Below are positions 7,389 through 16,078 of a stretch of DNA of 64,000 bases, in pieces. The first letter of the stretch is position 1; each line of letters starts with the position of its first letter. The stretch comes from Halobium salinum. Lineage in GTDB: Archaea > Halobacteriota > Halobacteria > Halobacteriales > Haloferacaceae. The stretch lies in the NCBI RefSeq assembly GCF_026586625.1, contig NZ_JAODIW010000006.1, forward strand, positions 1,277,061 to 1,341,060, read 5' to 3'. The position numbers and the translations under genes are program-made. Below the pieces are notes generated by a model. It did not search any database and was not told where the DNA came from. It worked only from the letters and a program-made list of their open reading frames with translations.

Positions 7389-8795
7389 ATGAGCGACGCT
7401 GACACACCTCACGATGATGCCAGCCACGACCACGCGGACCACGAGCACCACGGCCACGAGGGGCCCGGATACAGCACCCCACAGGCCGCAATCGAGGAGT
7501 CGGAGCCCGAGACGGTGGCGTACGTGATGGGGCTCTACACCGGCACCGACGTGGACGCGCCGGACTTCGTCGCCGTCGTCGACGTCGACCCCGCCTCCGA
7601 CACCTACTGCGAGATAATCGACCGCGTCGAGATGCCGAACCGCGGCGACGAGCTCCACCACTTCGGCTGGAACGCCTGTTCGTCCTCCTGTCACGTCGAG
7701 GGGTTGGAACGGCGCCACCTCGTGGTTCCCGGCGTGCGCTCTTCGCGTCTCCACGTCGTCGACACGAAGAACCGCCGGAACCCGGAGATAGTGAAGGTCA
7801 TCGAACCCGAAGAGGTGTTCGAACACGACCTGTCGACGCCTCACACCGTCCACTGCATCCCGGACGGGGAGATACTGATTTCGATGCTCGGGGACGCGGA
7901 CGGCGACCTCCCGGGCGGGTTCCTCCTGTTGAACGACGACTTCGAGGTGACCGGCCGCTGGGACCCGCCGGGCGAAATCGGCATGAACTACGACTACTGG
8001 TACCAGCCGCGCCACGACGTGATGATATCGAGCGAGTGGGCCGCGCCGAAGACGTTTCTCCCCGGGTTCGACCTCGAGGACGTGGAGGCCGGGAAGTACG
8101 GCCGTAAACTCAACGTCTGGAACTGGTCGGAGCGGGAGGTCGTCCAGACGCTCGACCTCGGGGAGGAGGGCCACATCCCGCTCGAAGTTCGCTTCCTCCA
8201 CAGCCCCGAGTCGACCCACGCCTACGTCGGCGCGGCGCTGTCCTCGAACGTCTTCCACGTGTACGAGCGCGACGGTGAGTGGCGCGCGGACAAGGCCATC
8301 GACGTGGAGTCCCGCGAGCACGAGGACTGGGAGATGCCCGTTCCGGGGCTCGTCACCGACCTGCTCGTCTCCATGGACGACCGCTACCTGTTCTTCTCGA
8401 ACTGGCTCCACGGCGACGTGCGGATGTACGACGTGAGCGACCCCGCCAACCCGCGGCTCGCCGACCAGCTGTGGGCCGGCGGCCACTTCGGGCCGCGTCA
8501 CCCCATCGACGGGGAGCGCGCCGTGGTCGGCGGCCCACAGATGCTCCAGTTGAGCCTCGACGGCACCCGCCTCTACTGGACGACCTCGCTGTTCTCCTCG
8601 TGGGACGCGCAGTTCTACCCCGAGGAGGGCGAACTGGGGTCGGTGATGCTCAAAGCCGACGTGGACCCCAGAAAGGGGACGATGTCGCTCGACCCCGACT
8701 TCCTCGTCGACTTCGGCGACCTCCCGGACGGGCCCGCGCGCGCCCACGAGATACGGTGGCCCGACGGCGACTGCACGAGCGACGTGTGGCTGTGA
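7389..8795 (+). CDS. Selenium-binding protein 1 family (SBP56; methanethiol oxidase-like)
   Basis: The 468-residue protein matches the SBP56 family through its length: GPGYSTPQAA near the start, FVAVVDVDPASDTYCEIIDRVEMPNRGDELHHFGWNACSSSCH, and DLTDPANPRL-like blade repeats of a beta-propeller. Family members oxidise methanethiol to formaldehyde, H2S and H2O2 using copper. The N-terminus has a His-rich stretch (HDHADHEHHGH), which may bind metal. The ATG at 7389 fits both the family N-terminus and an upstream TATA-like TCTAAAAG about 30 bases before. The stop overlaps the GTG of the ferredoxin gene. Confidence 0.88.
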   Translation: MSDADTPHDDASHDHADHEHHGHEGPGYSTPQAAIEESEPETVAYVMGLYTGTDVDAPDFVAVVDVDPASDTYCEIIDRVEMPNRGDELHHFGWNACSSSCHVEGLERRHLVVPGVRSSRLHVVDTKNRRNPEIVKVIEPEEVFEHDLSTPHTVHCIPDGEILISMLGDADGDLPGGFLLLNDDFEVTGRWDPPGEIGMNYDYWYQPRHDVMISSEWAAPKTFLPGFDLEDVEAGKYGRKLNVWNWSEREVVQTLDLGEEGHIPLEVRFLHSPESTHAYVGAALSSNVFHVYERDGEWRADKAIDVESREHEDWEMPVPGLVTDLLVSMDDRYLFFSNWLHGDVRMYDVSDPANPRLADQLWAGGHFGPRHPIDGERAVVGGPQMLQLSLDGTRLYWTTSLFSSWDAQFYPEEGELGSVMLKADVDPRKGTMSLDPDFLVDFGDLPDGPARAHEIRWPDGDCTSDVWL

Positions 8796-9127
8796 GCGGG
8801 AGCGACGCCGAACGGTTCACCGTCGACCTCCGGTGGCGTTCGGGTCGCGAGGAGCGCATCGCCGTCGACGCCGACGAGACGGTGCTCGACGCGGCCGACG
8901 CCGCCGACGTGGCGCTCCCGTTCGGCTGTCGGACCGGCGCGTGCGGGACCTGTACCGGGCAGGTCGTCGCGGGCGAACTGGCGCATCGACGACCGCCGCG
9001 AGCGCTCAAAGGACGACATCTCGACGCCGGGTACGCCCTGCTCTGTATCGCCGAACCGCGGGCCGACTCCGAGGTCGAGGTCGGCACCGACGTGGCGGCC
9101 GACCTCGTCTCGAACCCGTGGAAGTAG
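8792..9127 (+). CDS. [2Fe-2S] ferredoxin (plant type)
   Basis: The 111-residue protein has the plant-type cluster motif CRTGACGTC with a distal LLC cysteine, giving four ligands for a [2Fe-2S] cluster. It lacks the long N-terminal insert of classical haloarchaeal ferredoxin. The GTG at 8792 overlaps the SBP56 stop by four bases (GTGA), indicating translational coupling; a GTG two codons upstream at 8786 is also possible. The coupling suggests it may carry electrons for the SBP56 enzyme, which is inference. Confidence 0.88.
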   Translation: MSGSDAERFTVDLRWRSGREERIAVDADETVLDAADAADVALPFGCRTGACGTCTGQVVAGELAHRRPPRALKGRHLDAGYALLCIAEPRADSEVEVGTDVAADLVSNPWK

Positions 9128-9164
9128 CGGGAGAGCCGACGGTCGCCGACCCGACGACGACGGC

Positions 9165-9329
9165 TCAGCGCCAGTTCTTCTCGGACCCCTCCAGCGGTTC
9201 GGCCACCACGCCGTCCTGCTGGACGATGGACCGCGCGTGGGCCGTACACACGTCACGGTCCGCCTCCCACGGGACGTACACTCGGACGGCCGCCTCGTTC
9301 GGACAGCCGTCCTCGGCGCACTCGCTCAT
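9165..9329 (-). CDS. Small Cys/His protein, possible zinc finger
   Basis: This 54-residue protein (56 if the ATG at 9335 is used) starts MSECAEDGCPNEAAVRVYVP. CAEDGC and a later CTAHAR give two Cys plus Cys/His, enough for one zinc site. Acidic composition and codon use fit a real haloarchaeal small protein. The long upstream extension of the frame is Arg/Pro-rich and is rejected. Function unknown. It lies just downstream of TmcA on the same strand, with about 44 bases between. Confidence 0.6.
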   Translation of the reverse strand: MSECAEDGCPNEAAVRVYVPWEADRDVCTAHARSIVQQDGVVAEPLEGSEKNWR

Positions 9330-9373
9330 GCGCATCGATAGCGCGGCCGGAGTAATCGGTGTGTCGCCGGTCG

Positions 9374-11740
9374 CTACTTCTCGTACCGCCCGCGCAGGTC
9401 GTGGGCGAACGCCGTGCCGTAGCGGTCCACGAGGGGCCGGAAGGCGTCGCCGAGCGCCCGCATGCACTGGCCCGTGGAGACGTAGTCGAGTTCGTCGGCG
9501 ACCGCGTCCCACGACTCCCCTTGGAGCACCTTCCGGACGAGCAGACGCTCCTCTCGGGGGTCGAGCCCGGTCGAGCCGGGGTCGGTGAGGTGGGCGAGGG
9601 CGACCCGGCGGAACGCCTCGGGATGTGTCGAGTAGAGGCCGGGGCCGTAGGAGGAGTCGACGACGATTCGCCAGCCGCGGTCGTCAAGGTCGGGCGCCGA
9701 GACGCCGGCGGTCGCACCGAGCGCCGCGCGGGCCACGTCGGCGTCGAGGTCCCGGAGCGGGTCCGAGAGCACCCCGGCCACCCGCCCGCGGAACCAGCGG
9801 TCGTGGCGCTCCCGGAGGTCGCGACCGGCGTCGCTCGTCGGCCGGAGCATCAGCGCCGAGTACTCCCCGCTGGTGTCGTTGCGGGAGGTCGAGAGGTGGA
9901 CCGTGTCGAACCCGTTGCGGTCCCAGAACCGGAGCAGTTCGGGGGTGGCGCCGTAGCCGACACCGAGCCAGTCGGTTTCGGTTCCGAGTTCGGCTTCGAC
10001 TTCGTCGAGCAGGCGCGAGCCGAACCCGCGCGAGCGGACGGCGTGGTGGGTGGCGATGCGCATCACCCGGTAGCCGACCGGCACCCCCGCGGCCTCGTCG
10101 CGGAGTTGGCTCGTGAACACGTCCGGGAGCATGTTCCCGCGAATCCGCCCGCCGTCGTACATCCGCCTCCGGGTGTCGGCGTCGAGCGCACCCTCGCGGG
10201 CGAGCAGGGCGACGCTCACGACGTGGCCGTCGTGACACAGCGCCCGGCAGGTGAGGTTCGGGGCGTCGAGGAGGCGCGCGAGGTCGTCGGGTTCGGTCCG
10301 GTAGTGCGCCAAGACGAGCAGGCCGAACGCCTCGCGCAGGCGGTGTTCGTCCGCGAGGAGGGTCTCGGGGTCGAGTTCTCGGTAGCTGACCGAGTCGAGC
10401 GTCGCGTCGACGACGAGCGGTTTCACCGGCGGTCGTGCGTCGAGCAGGAGCGCCCGGAACGCCCACGACTCGACCGGGTCGCCGGCGGCGTAGCGGATGG
10501 GCTTGTCGAGGTGCGTCTCCGAGACGGCGAGCCCCGAGTCGCCGAGGCGGTCGCGAAAGCGCACGGAGAAGCCGCGTCCCGCGCCCTCGTAGCCGTGGAC
10601 CGTCGTCGCGAAGGCGACCGACGGGGCGTCGAGGAAGCGCGCGAGCAGTCGGACCGGGAGCGCCGCGGCCTCGTCGACGATTACGACGTCCGGGTCCTCC
10701 GGGAGCGTCGCGGCCGCCGGCGGTGGAGCGAAGCGAACCCGCCCGCCCGAGGTCGAGGTGAGTGTTCGCGGGTGCTCCGGGTCGGGACCGGCCCCGGCCA
10801 GTGCGTCGAGGTCGGGGGCGGCGAGCAACGCGCGGGCGCGGGCGAACACCTCCCGAGCGTTGCGGTACCTCGGCGCGGTCACGAGTACGTCCTTCCCGGC
10901 GGCGGCGAGCGCGCCGGCCGCGATGCCGGCGGCGCTCGACTTCCCCCGACCCCGGTCGGCCTCGACGACGACCGCGTGTCCCGGGTCGAGTAGGGCCTCC
11001 AACTCGGCGACCGCGTGGCCCTGGTCCGCGGTCAGGCAGGCGCGGTACGCGGCGGCCGGGAAGGCGGCGTCGGTCGGCGGGGCGGGTCGGCGCCCGCCGT
11101 AGTCGAGCGTGAGACCCGGGTCGTCCGCGGGCGCCCGCTCGACAGCCCCCTCGTCCACGTCGACGACAGCGACGCCGGGGTGGTTCCGGAGCGTCGCGAC
11201 GAGCCGGCGCCGGAATCGGCCGTCCACGTCGTCGACAGAGAACGGCGGGACGGCGAGCCCCTCGTCGAACTCGTCCCGCCGGTCGGGCCACTCGTCGAGC
11301 GGTGGCGTCAGGAGGACGAGCAGACCCCCGGCGTCGACGGCGCCGACGACCCGGCCGAGCGCGTTCGGCGAGAACCCCTCGTGGCAGTCGAGAACGACGG
11401 CGTCGCGGGTCGTCCCCAGCAGTTCGCCGGCGTGAACCGGGTCGACCCGGTCGTAGCGAAACCCCTCGCGCGTCGTCACGATGGTGACGGCGTCTTCGTC
11501 GTCTCCGTCTCGGTCTGTGTCCTCGTCCGTGTCGTCGTTACCGTCTGTGGCCTCGTTCGCGTCGCCGTCACCATCGGCGGCCTCGTCGAACCCGGCCGCC
11601 GCGAGGGCGTCGTAGGCGGCGTCGATGCCGGCGTCGCGGTCGCCGGCGAACACCAGCAGTCGGCGCTGGCGGTCGCGGACGGCGGCGGCCCGGAGGTCGC
11701 GGGCGACCGTCTCGACCGGACTACGAGGGTCGTCACTCAT
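9374..11740 (-). CDS. tmcA: tRNA(Met) cytidine acetyltransferase TmcA
   Basis: The 788-residue protein combines an RNA-helicase-like ATPase module and a GNAT module. It has Walker A EADRGRGKSSA near 263, Walker B VVIVDEAAALP near 352, an acetyl-CoA loop RSRGFGSRLLDEVE near 565 and a C-terminal tRNA-binding region. The enzyme makes N4-acetylcytidine; in archaea the homologue can also act on rRNA and other RNAs. The ATG at 11740 is preferred over the upstream TTG at 11767. An acidic Asp/Gly/Asn/Thr-rich insert (about residues 60-90) follows the N-terminal domain and is probably a disordered loop. Confidence 0.93.
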   Translation of the reverse strand: MSDDPRSPVETVARDLRAAAVRDRQRRLLVFAGDRDAGIDAAYDALAAAGFDEAADGDGDANEATDGNDDTDEDTDRDGDDEDAVTIVTTREGFRYDRVDPVHAGELLGTTRDAVVLDCHEGFSPNALGRVVGAVDAGGLLVLLTPPLDEWPDRRDEFDEGLAVPPFSVDDVDGRFRRRLVATLRNHPGVAVVDVDEGAVERAPADDPGLTLDYGGRRPAPPTDAAFPAAAYRACLTADQGHAVAELEALLDPGHAVVVEADRGRGKSSAAGIAAGALAAAGKDVLVTAPRYRNAREVFARARALLAAPDLDALAGAGPDPEHPRTLTSTSGGRVRFAPPPAAATLPEDPDVVIVDEAAALPVRLLARFLDAPSVAFATTVHGYEGAGRGFSVRFRDRLGDSGLAVSETHLDKPIRYAAGDPVESWAFRALLLDARPPVKPLVVDATLDSVSYRELDPETLLADEHRLREAFGLLVLAHYRTEPDDLARLLDAPNLTCRALCHDGHVVSVALLAREGALDADTRRRMYDGGRIRGNMLPDVFTSQLRDEAAGVPVGYRVMRIATHHAVRSRGFGSRLLDEVEAELGTETDWLGVGYGATPELLRFWDRNGFDTVHLSTSRNDTSGEYSALMLRPTSDAGRDLRERHDRWFRGRVAGVLSDPLRDLDADVARAALGATAGVSAPDLDDRGWRIVVDSSYGPGLYSTHPEAFRRVALAHLTDPGSTGLDPREERLLVRKVLQGESWDAVADELDYVSTGQCMRALGDAFRPLVDRYGTAFAHDLRGRYEK

Positions 11741-11825
11741 CGGCTCCGGGTTCGCGGGGTCGAACAAAGGGCGTTGCGTTGTTCGGTCTCGCGCGGTCGC
11801 GACTCGGGTGAACCGCCGGCGCGGC

Positions 11826-12119
11826 TCAGGCCTCGTCGGCGAGGTCGTCGAGCTCCTCTAGCTCCTCGAACCCCTCGTCGGCACCGCCGCCGAGGAACTG
11901 CTTCGCGGCGAACGCGACGCCGGCGAGGACGGCGAGCACGAGCAGGTACGAGAGGAGTCCGCGGCCGCCGGAGGACTCCTCGTCGCCGTCGACCTCGATT
12001 TCGGTGGCCTCGCCTTCGTCGAATTCGGCGTCCTCGTCGGGGACGTAGCCGACGCCCGAGGGGCCGAGCTGGAGGTTGCCGTCGTCGAGGTGGACTTCGA
12101 TCAGCGTGAAGTTGACCAT
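11826..12119 (-). CDS. Small acidic membrane protein of unknown function
   Basis: The 97-residue protein has an N-terminal beta-rich segment (MVNFTLIEVHLDDGNLQLGP), an acidic linker and a single hydrophobic segment near residues 56-75 (LLSYLLVLAVLAGVAFAA), ending in an acidic tail. It looks like a membrane-anchored small haloarchaeal protein with its N-domain on one side. No enzymatic motif. It is transcribed in the same direction as tmcA, 85 bases upstream of it, so the two could share a transcript. Confidence 0.75.
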   Translation of the reverse strand: MVNFTLIEVHLDDGNLQLGPSGVGYVPDEDAEFDEGEATEIEVDGDEESSGGRGLLSYLLVLAVLAGVAFAAKQFLGGGADEGFEELEELDDLADEA

Positions 12120-12265
12120 GTCCGAGGTACGACGAGGCGTCCCTTATCCGTTGTGCCAAAAGTGAGGGGAGTCGGCCGTTCGCCGTCGGCCGTCGGCGCT
12201 ACTCGAAAAGCGGCCCGGGTCGCCGTCTCACGCGGCTTCTTGTGTCGAGGTCCCACAACGCAATC

Positions 12266-13342
12266 ATGAACGGCCCGATGGACGACGACCGACGGCGCTT
12301 CCTCGACGACCTGCTCACGACACCCAGCCCCTCCGGCTACGAGACGGCCGGCCAGCGGGTGTGGCTCGACTACGTCGAGGCGTTCGCCGACGGGGTACGC
12401 GTCGACGACTACGGTAACGCGGTGGCGGTCCACGAGGGGAGCGGCGACGGCCCTGACATCGCGCTCGCGGGCCACGCCGACGAAATCGGCCTCATCGTGC
12501 GCGACGTGACCGACGAGGGGTTCCTCCGCATCGGCCCCATCGGCGGCGCCGACCGGACGGTGACGAAAGGACAGGGCGTCACCATCCACACCGACGACGG
12601 CCCCGTGTCGGGCGTCGTCGGCCAGCGGGCCATCCACCTCCGCGACGTCGGCGAGGAGGAGTACGACGACCTCGACGAGCAGTTCGTCGACGTGGGCGCC
12701 GAGAGCGACGCGGGCGCCCGCGACCTGGTCGAGGTCGGCGACCCGGTCACGGTGGAGACGCGGGTGCGGGAGCTGGCGAGCGGTCGCCTCGCCGCTCGAG
12801 GGATGGACAACCGGGTCGGCACGTGGGCCGCCGCGGAGGGGTTCCGACGAGCGGTCGAGTCGGAGACGGAGGCGACGGTGTACGCCGTCTCGACGGTCCA
12901 GGAGGAGGTCGGCCTGCGCGGCGCGGAGATGGTCGCCTTCGACCTCGACCCGGACGCCGTCGTCGCCGTCGACGTGACCCACGCGACGGACTCCCCCGAC
13001 TTCGCGCTCCGGCCGAGCGGCCCGGTCGAACTCGGCGCGGGCCCGGCGCTCAAGCGCGGCAGTTCGAACCATCCGGTGCTCGTCGACCTCGCACGCGCGG
13101 CCGCGAGCGAGGCAGACATCGAGGTCCAGTTGGAGGCGGCCGGCGTGCGAACCGGCACCGACACCGACGCGTTCTACACGGCCCGGGGCGGCACCCCGTC
13201 GCTCTCGGTCGGGGTGCCGAACCGCTACATGCACACCCCGGTCGAGGTCGTCGACACCGGGGACCTCGTCGCCGTCGCCGACTTACTCGGTGCGTTCGTC
13301 GACCGGGCGGCCGAGCGAACGTCGTTCGGCGTCGACGTCTGA
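12266..13342 (+). CDS. M42 family metallo-aminopeptidase
   Basis: The 358-residue protein has every metal and catalytic position of M42 (tetrahedral aminopeptidase/endoglucanase M) enzymes: His in GHADEIG (~70), Asp in GMDNRVG (~180), the Glu pair in TVQEEVGLRG (~212), Asp in AVDVTHATD (~235) and a C-terminal HTPVEVVDTGDL His (~321). Such enzymes form large oligomeric cages and trim peptides in the cytosol. The ATG at 12266 is preferred; ATG at 12278 is an alternative. GC-rich inverted repeats near 13350-13377 and 13410-13428 probably terminate it. Confidence 0.92.
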   Translation: MNGPMDDDRRRFLDDLLTTPSPSGYETAGQRVWLDYVEAFADGVRVDDYGNAVAVHEGSGDGPDIALAGHADEIGLIVRDVTDEGFLRIGPIGGADRTVTKGQGVTIHTDDGPVSGVVGQRAIHLRDVGEEEYDDLDEQFVDVGAESDAGARDLVEVGDPVTVETRVRELASGRLAARGMDNRVGTWAAAEGFRRAVESETEATVYAVSTVQEEVGLRGAEMVAFDLDPDAVVAVDVTHATDSPDFALRPSGPVELGAGPALKRGSSNHPVLVDLARAAASEADIEVQLEAAGVRTGTDTDAFYTARGGTPSLSVGVPNRYMHTPVEVVDTGDLVAVADLLGAFVDRAAERTSFGVDV

Positions 13343-13511
13343 ACGGATACGGCGGACGGCGACGGCGTCCGCCGAGACGGTGGTGTCGGTGCCGACTGTA
13401 TATCGATACTGCGGGTTCTCGTGACCCGCACTGCCGGATTTCGACACCTAACTATTGCGAACACCCCCTCCCGTCGATAAGTTAAAGTAAGGGAATGTAT
13501 TGTCTGCGAGT

Positions 13512-13823
13512 ATGCTGGCACCGAGCGTAGATGGGACCCGGATCAAGATACTGACCACCGAGGGCGACCACCTGACCGCCGAGGTCGAGTTGGACGAGTA
13601 CGACGACGAGGTCGTCGCACAGCTCCACGGCGTCGAATCGCGGGACATCTCGGGGGTCACCGGAGACTGGGCGGTCGTCTGCGACCGGGGAACGAGCTAC
13701 GTGCAGGCCGCGACGCTGGCCGAGGGCATCCAGTACCGCGCCCGCATCCACGACTACGGCCACGGCGGTCGGGTGACGTTCCCGGACACCGGCGGGTCGG
13801 GCATCGCGCCGGCCGACGACTGA
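13512..13823 (+). CDS. Conserved-looking hypothetical protein
   Basis: The 103-residue acidic protein begins MLAPSVDGTRIKILTTEGDH and is predicted mostly beta-stranded, with no recognised motif, transmembrane segment or cysteine cluster apart from one Cys. Good haloarchaeal codon bias and an AT-rich TATA-like GTTAAAGTAAG at about 13482-13492, some 25 bases before the ATG, support a real leaderless gene. The function is unknown. Confidence 0.65.
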   Translation: MLAPSVDGTRIKILTTEGDHLTAEVELDEYDDEVVAQLHGVESRDISGVTGDWAVVCDRGTSYVQAATLAEGIQYRARIHDYGHGGRVTFPDTGGSGIAPADD

Positions 13824-14056
13824 CACGACGGACACGACCGACGACGACACCGTTCTCCGAACTCGACACGGTCCCGGAGCGACCGCTACGGGTCGTCTCG
13901 TCGGGGCCGCGTCCGCCGACGAGACGGCCCGTCGAGCCGGAACGCCGGACCGTCCGTCGGCAGCGTCGCTCGGGGGGGCAAGGGGCCACGCGACTCCGAC
14001 AGCGTGAGGTCGGGTTCGGGGTCCCGGAGACCGGGGGAGCGTCCCACACGGTCCGG

Positions 14057-14080
14057 TCGAAAGACAACCGTTAAAAGTCG
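14057..14080 (+). promoter_or_regulatory. rpl11 promoter block, identical to that of the 41528 gene
   Basis: This 24-base block contains CGAAAGACAACCG followed by TTAAAAGTCG. The TTAAAAG core lies 23-29 bases before the L11 ATG, as expected for a TATA box with a leaderless or nearly leaderless transcript. The whole block, including the sequence upstream of the TATA box (BRE position and beyond), recurs exactly on the minus strand at 41548-41571. Confidence 0.75.
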
Positions 14081-14099
14081 CCGAAGGGATGCTTCGTGC

Positions 14100-14588
14100 A
14101 TGGCCGGAACTATCGAAGCCCTCGTTCCCGGCGGGCAGGCCAACCCTGGCCCGCCCCTCGGGCCGGAGCTCGGTCCGACGCCGGTGAACGTCCAGGACGT
14201 CGTCAACGAGATAAACGAACAGACCGCCGCGTTCGACGGGATGGAAGTCCCCGTGACGGTCGAGTACGAGGACGACGGCTCGTTCACCATCGAGGTCGGC
14301 GTCCCGCCGACGGCCGCCCTCGTCAAGGACGAGGCCGGGTTCGACACGGGCAGCGGTACGCCCCAGTCGGAGTTCGTCGCCGACATGAGCATCGACCAGG
14401 TGAAGAAGGTCGCGGAGCAGAAGTCCTCGGACCTGCTCGCCTACGACCTGAAGAACGCCGCGAAGGAGGTCGTCGGGACCTGCACGTCGCTCGGCGTCAC
14501 CATCGAGGGGAACGACCCCCGCGAGTTCAAGAAGCGCCTCGACGACGGCGAGTACGACGACTACTTCGCCGAAGAAGCGGCGGCCTGA
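14100..14588 (+). CDS. rpl11: Ribosomal protein L11
   Basis: The 162-residue protein has the L11 N-terminal signature VPGGQANPGPPLGPELGPTPVNVQDVVNEIN and a C-terminal rRNA-binding domain ending in the acidic tail DDYFAEEAAA. It binds the GTPase-associated centre of 23S rRNA and contacts the L10/P-stalk. The ATG at 14100 fits the family start and the upstream TATA box. In many haloarchaea L11 lies close to the L1-L10-L12 genes; here Nudix and membrane-protein genes intervene. Confidence 0.97.
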   Translation: MAGTIEALVPGGQANPGPPLGPELGPTPVNVQDVVNEINEQTAAFDGMEVPVTVEYEDDGSFTIEVGVPPTAALVKDEAGFDTGSGTPQSEFVADMSIDQVKKVAEQKSSDLLAYDLKNAAKEVVGTCTSLGVTIEGNDPREFKKRLDDGEYDDYFAEEAAA

Positions 14589-14720
14589 CTCGGGCCGACC
14601 AGTTCTCTCCGGCCCGCTCTGCGGGTCGCTCTCCGACCGACGAGTGACGACTCCGATTCTCGAACTCCGTCACCGCCCGCCGAGAAAAGTGTTAACACAC
14701 GTCACGAGAGAGTCACGGGC

Positions 14721-15329
14721 ATGAGCAACCGCCCGCCCGACTACTGTCCGTACTGCGGGACGGCGCTCGATCCGGTCGACCCGCCGACGGTCTTTCGGTG
14801 TGCGGCGTGTGACGACCGCGTGTTCCACAACCCCTGTCCGGGCGGCGGCGCCGCGGTCGTCGACCGGACGAGCGGCGGTGACAACGACGACAGCCGAGGC
14901 GGCGACGCCGACGACGCGGACCGCATCCTCCTCGTCGAGGACTTCCGGAGCACGGACGAGTGGAAGCTTCCGGAGGGCCGAATCGAGTGCGGCGAGTCGC
15001 CGCGCGAGGGGGTCGCCCGCGAACTGGCGGAGGAGACGGGGCTCGTCGTCGACCCCGACGACCTCGTCTACTTCGCCGACAACGCCGGCGAGCCGGTGCC
15101 GGAACAGTACATGGCAAACGTCGACTTCGCGGTGTGGCGCTCGGAGACGACGGGCACGCTCGACGCCGGGTCCGACGCGACCGACGCTCGCTTCTTCACG
15201 CCCGCCGAGTTCGAGTCGTCCGACCGCTCCCTGCGGGCGTCCCACCGCGACCGGTTCGGGACCGACGACCTGGCGTGGCTGCTGGCGGAAGCGCGAGCGT
15301 CGCTCGACCGTGCGAGCGGCGGGGACTGA
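14721..15329 (+). CDS. Nudix hydrolase with N-terminal zinc ribbon
   Basis: The 202-residue protein starts with a four-Cys ribbon (CPYCG at 9-12, CAACD near 27-30) followed by a Nudix domain with a complete Nudix box, GRIECGESPREGVARELAEE then TGL. Nudix enzymes cleave nucleoside diphosphates linked to another moiety; the zinc ribbon resembles that of NADH pyrophosphatase-like proteins, but the substrate is not determined. A short Asp/Gly insert (SGGDNDDSRGGDADDAD) breaks the N-terminal part of the Nudix fold. A TATA-like element GTGTTAAC lies about 30 bases upstream. Confidence 0.88.
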   Translation: MSNRPPDYCPYCGTALDPVDPPTVFRCAACDDRVFHNPCPGGGAAVVDRTSGGDNDDSRGGDADDADRILLVEDFRSTDEWKLPEGRIECGESPREGVARELAEETGLVVDPDDLVYFADNAGEPVPEQYMANVDFAVWRSETTGTLDAGSDATDARFFTPAEFESSDRSLRASHRDRFGTDDLAWLLAEARASLDRASGGD

Positions 15330-15390
15330 CCGACACACCGCCACTGGCCCGGCGGAAAGCATTTATCACGACTCCGACGAGTCGCGGTCG

Positions 15391-16044
15391 ATGGTCGACC
15401 ACTCGGACGTCTCCGCCCTCCTTCTGCTCGCCGCCGCCCTCTCGCTCTTCGTCGTCGCCGGTGTCTCGTATCCACACGCCGGCGCGGAGAGGTACGGTCA
15501 CTCCGTCGATTCCGTCGACTCCGCGGACCCGGGGTACGACGTCCCGGCGGACGTGACGCCGCGACCGTTCGAGTCGCTCAGCCCGAAGGGGAAGCGAGCG
15601 TTTCTCGACGGACTCGACGGCGACGGCGTCGTCTACGGCGAGCCGAACCGGCCGCCGGACTTCGTGTACACCGACGCTCCGAACTGGGGGGACGGAATGT
15701 ACCTCATCAGCTACGAAGGGACGCGATACGCCCTCCTGCCACAGAACGGCCCGTTCGGCTTCGTCGACCAGGTCGCCTTCCTCGCGCTCCTCGCGCTCGG
15801 GTCGTCACTCGCGGCCGCCGGCGGGTTCCGTCTGTGCCGCTCACCGGCCCGCGTATCGACGGGCGCGCTCCTCGGCGGTGGCCTCGGGTTCGGCTGTCTC
15901 GTGGCGGTCGCAGTCTCGTCGACCGTCCGAACGGGGTGGATACACCCCTGGCTCGTGGGCGGCATCGTCGTGGCCGTCACCGCGGCGGGCGCCGTGCTCA
16001 CTGCTGGACTCACAGGGCGCTATCTGGCGCCCAAGACCCCGTGA
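15391..16044 (+). CDS. Membrane protein of unknown function
   Basis: The 217-residue protein has an N-terminal hydrophobic segment (ALLLLAAALSLFVVAGVSY), then an outside-type soluble domain of about 100 residues with aromatic and charged residues, then three further hydrophobic segments. The domain between helices 1 and 2 (YGEPNRPPDFVYTDAP) resembles a repeated theme in haloarchaeal surface-anchored small proteins. No enzyme motif. The ATG at 15391 has TATA-like TTTATC about 30 bases upstream. It separates L11/Nudix from L1 and may not be part of the ribosomal transcript. Confidence 0.7.
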   Translation: MVDHSDVSALLLLAAALSLFVVAGVSYPHAGAERYGHSVDSVDSADPGYDVPADVTPRPFESLSPKGKRAFLDGLDGDGVVYGEPNRPPDFVYTDAPNWGDGMYLISYEGTRYALLPQNGPFGFVDQVAFLALLALGSSLAAAGGFRLCRSPARVSTGALLGGGLGFGCLVAVAVSSTVRTGWIHPWLVGGIVVAVTAAGAVLTAGLTGRYLAPKTP

Positions 16045-16078
16045 GAGGCCCTTTCGTACCGCCGAGAGGTTCGACGGG

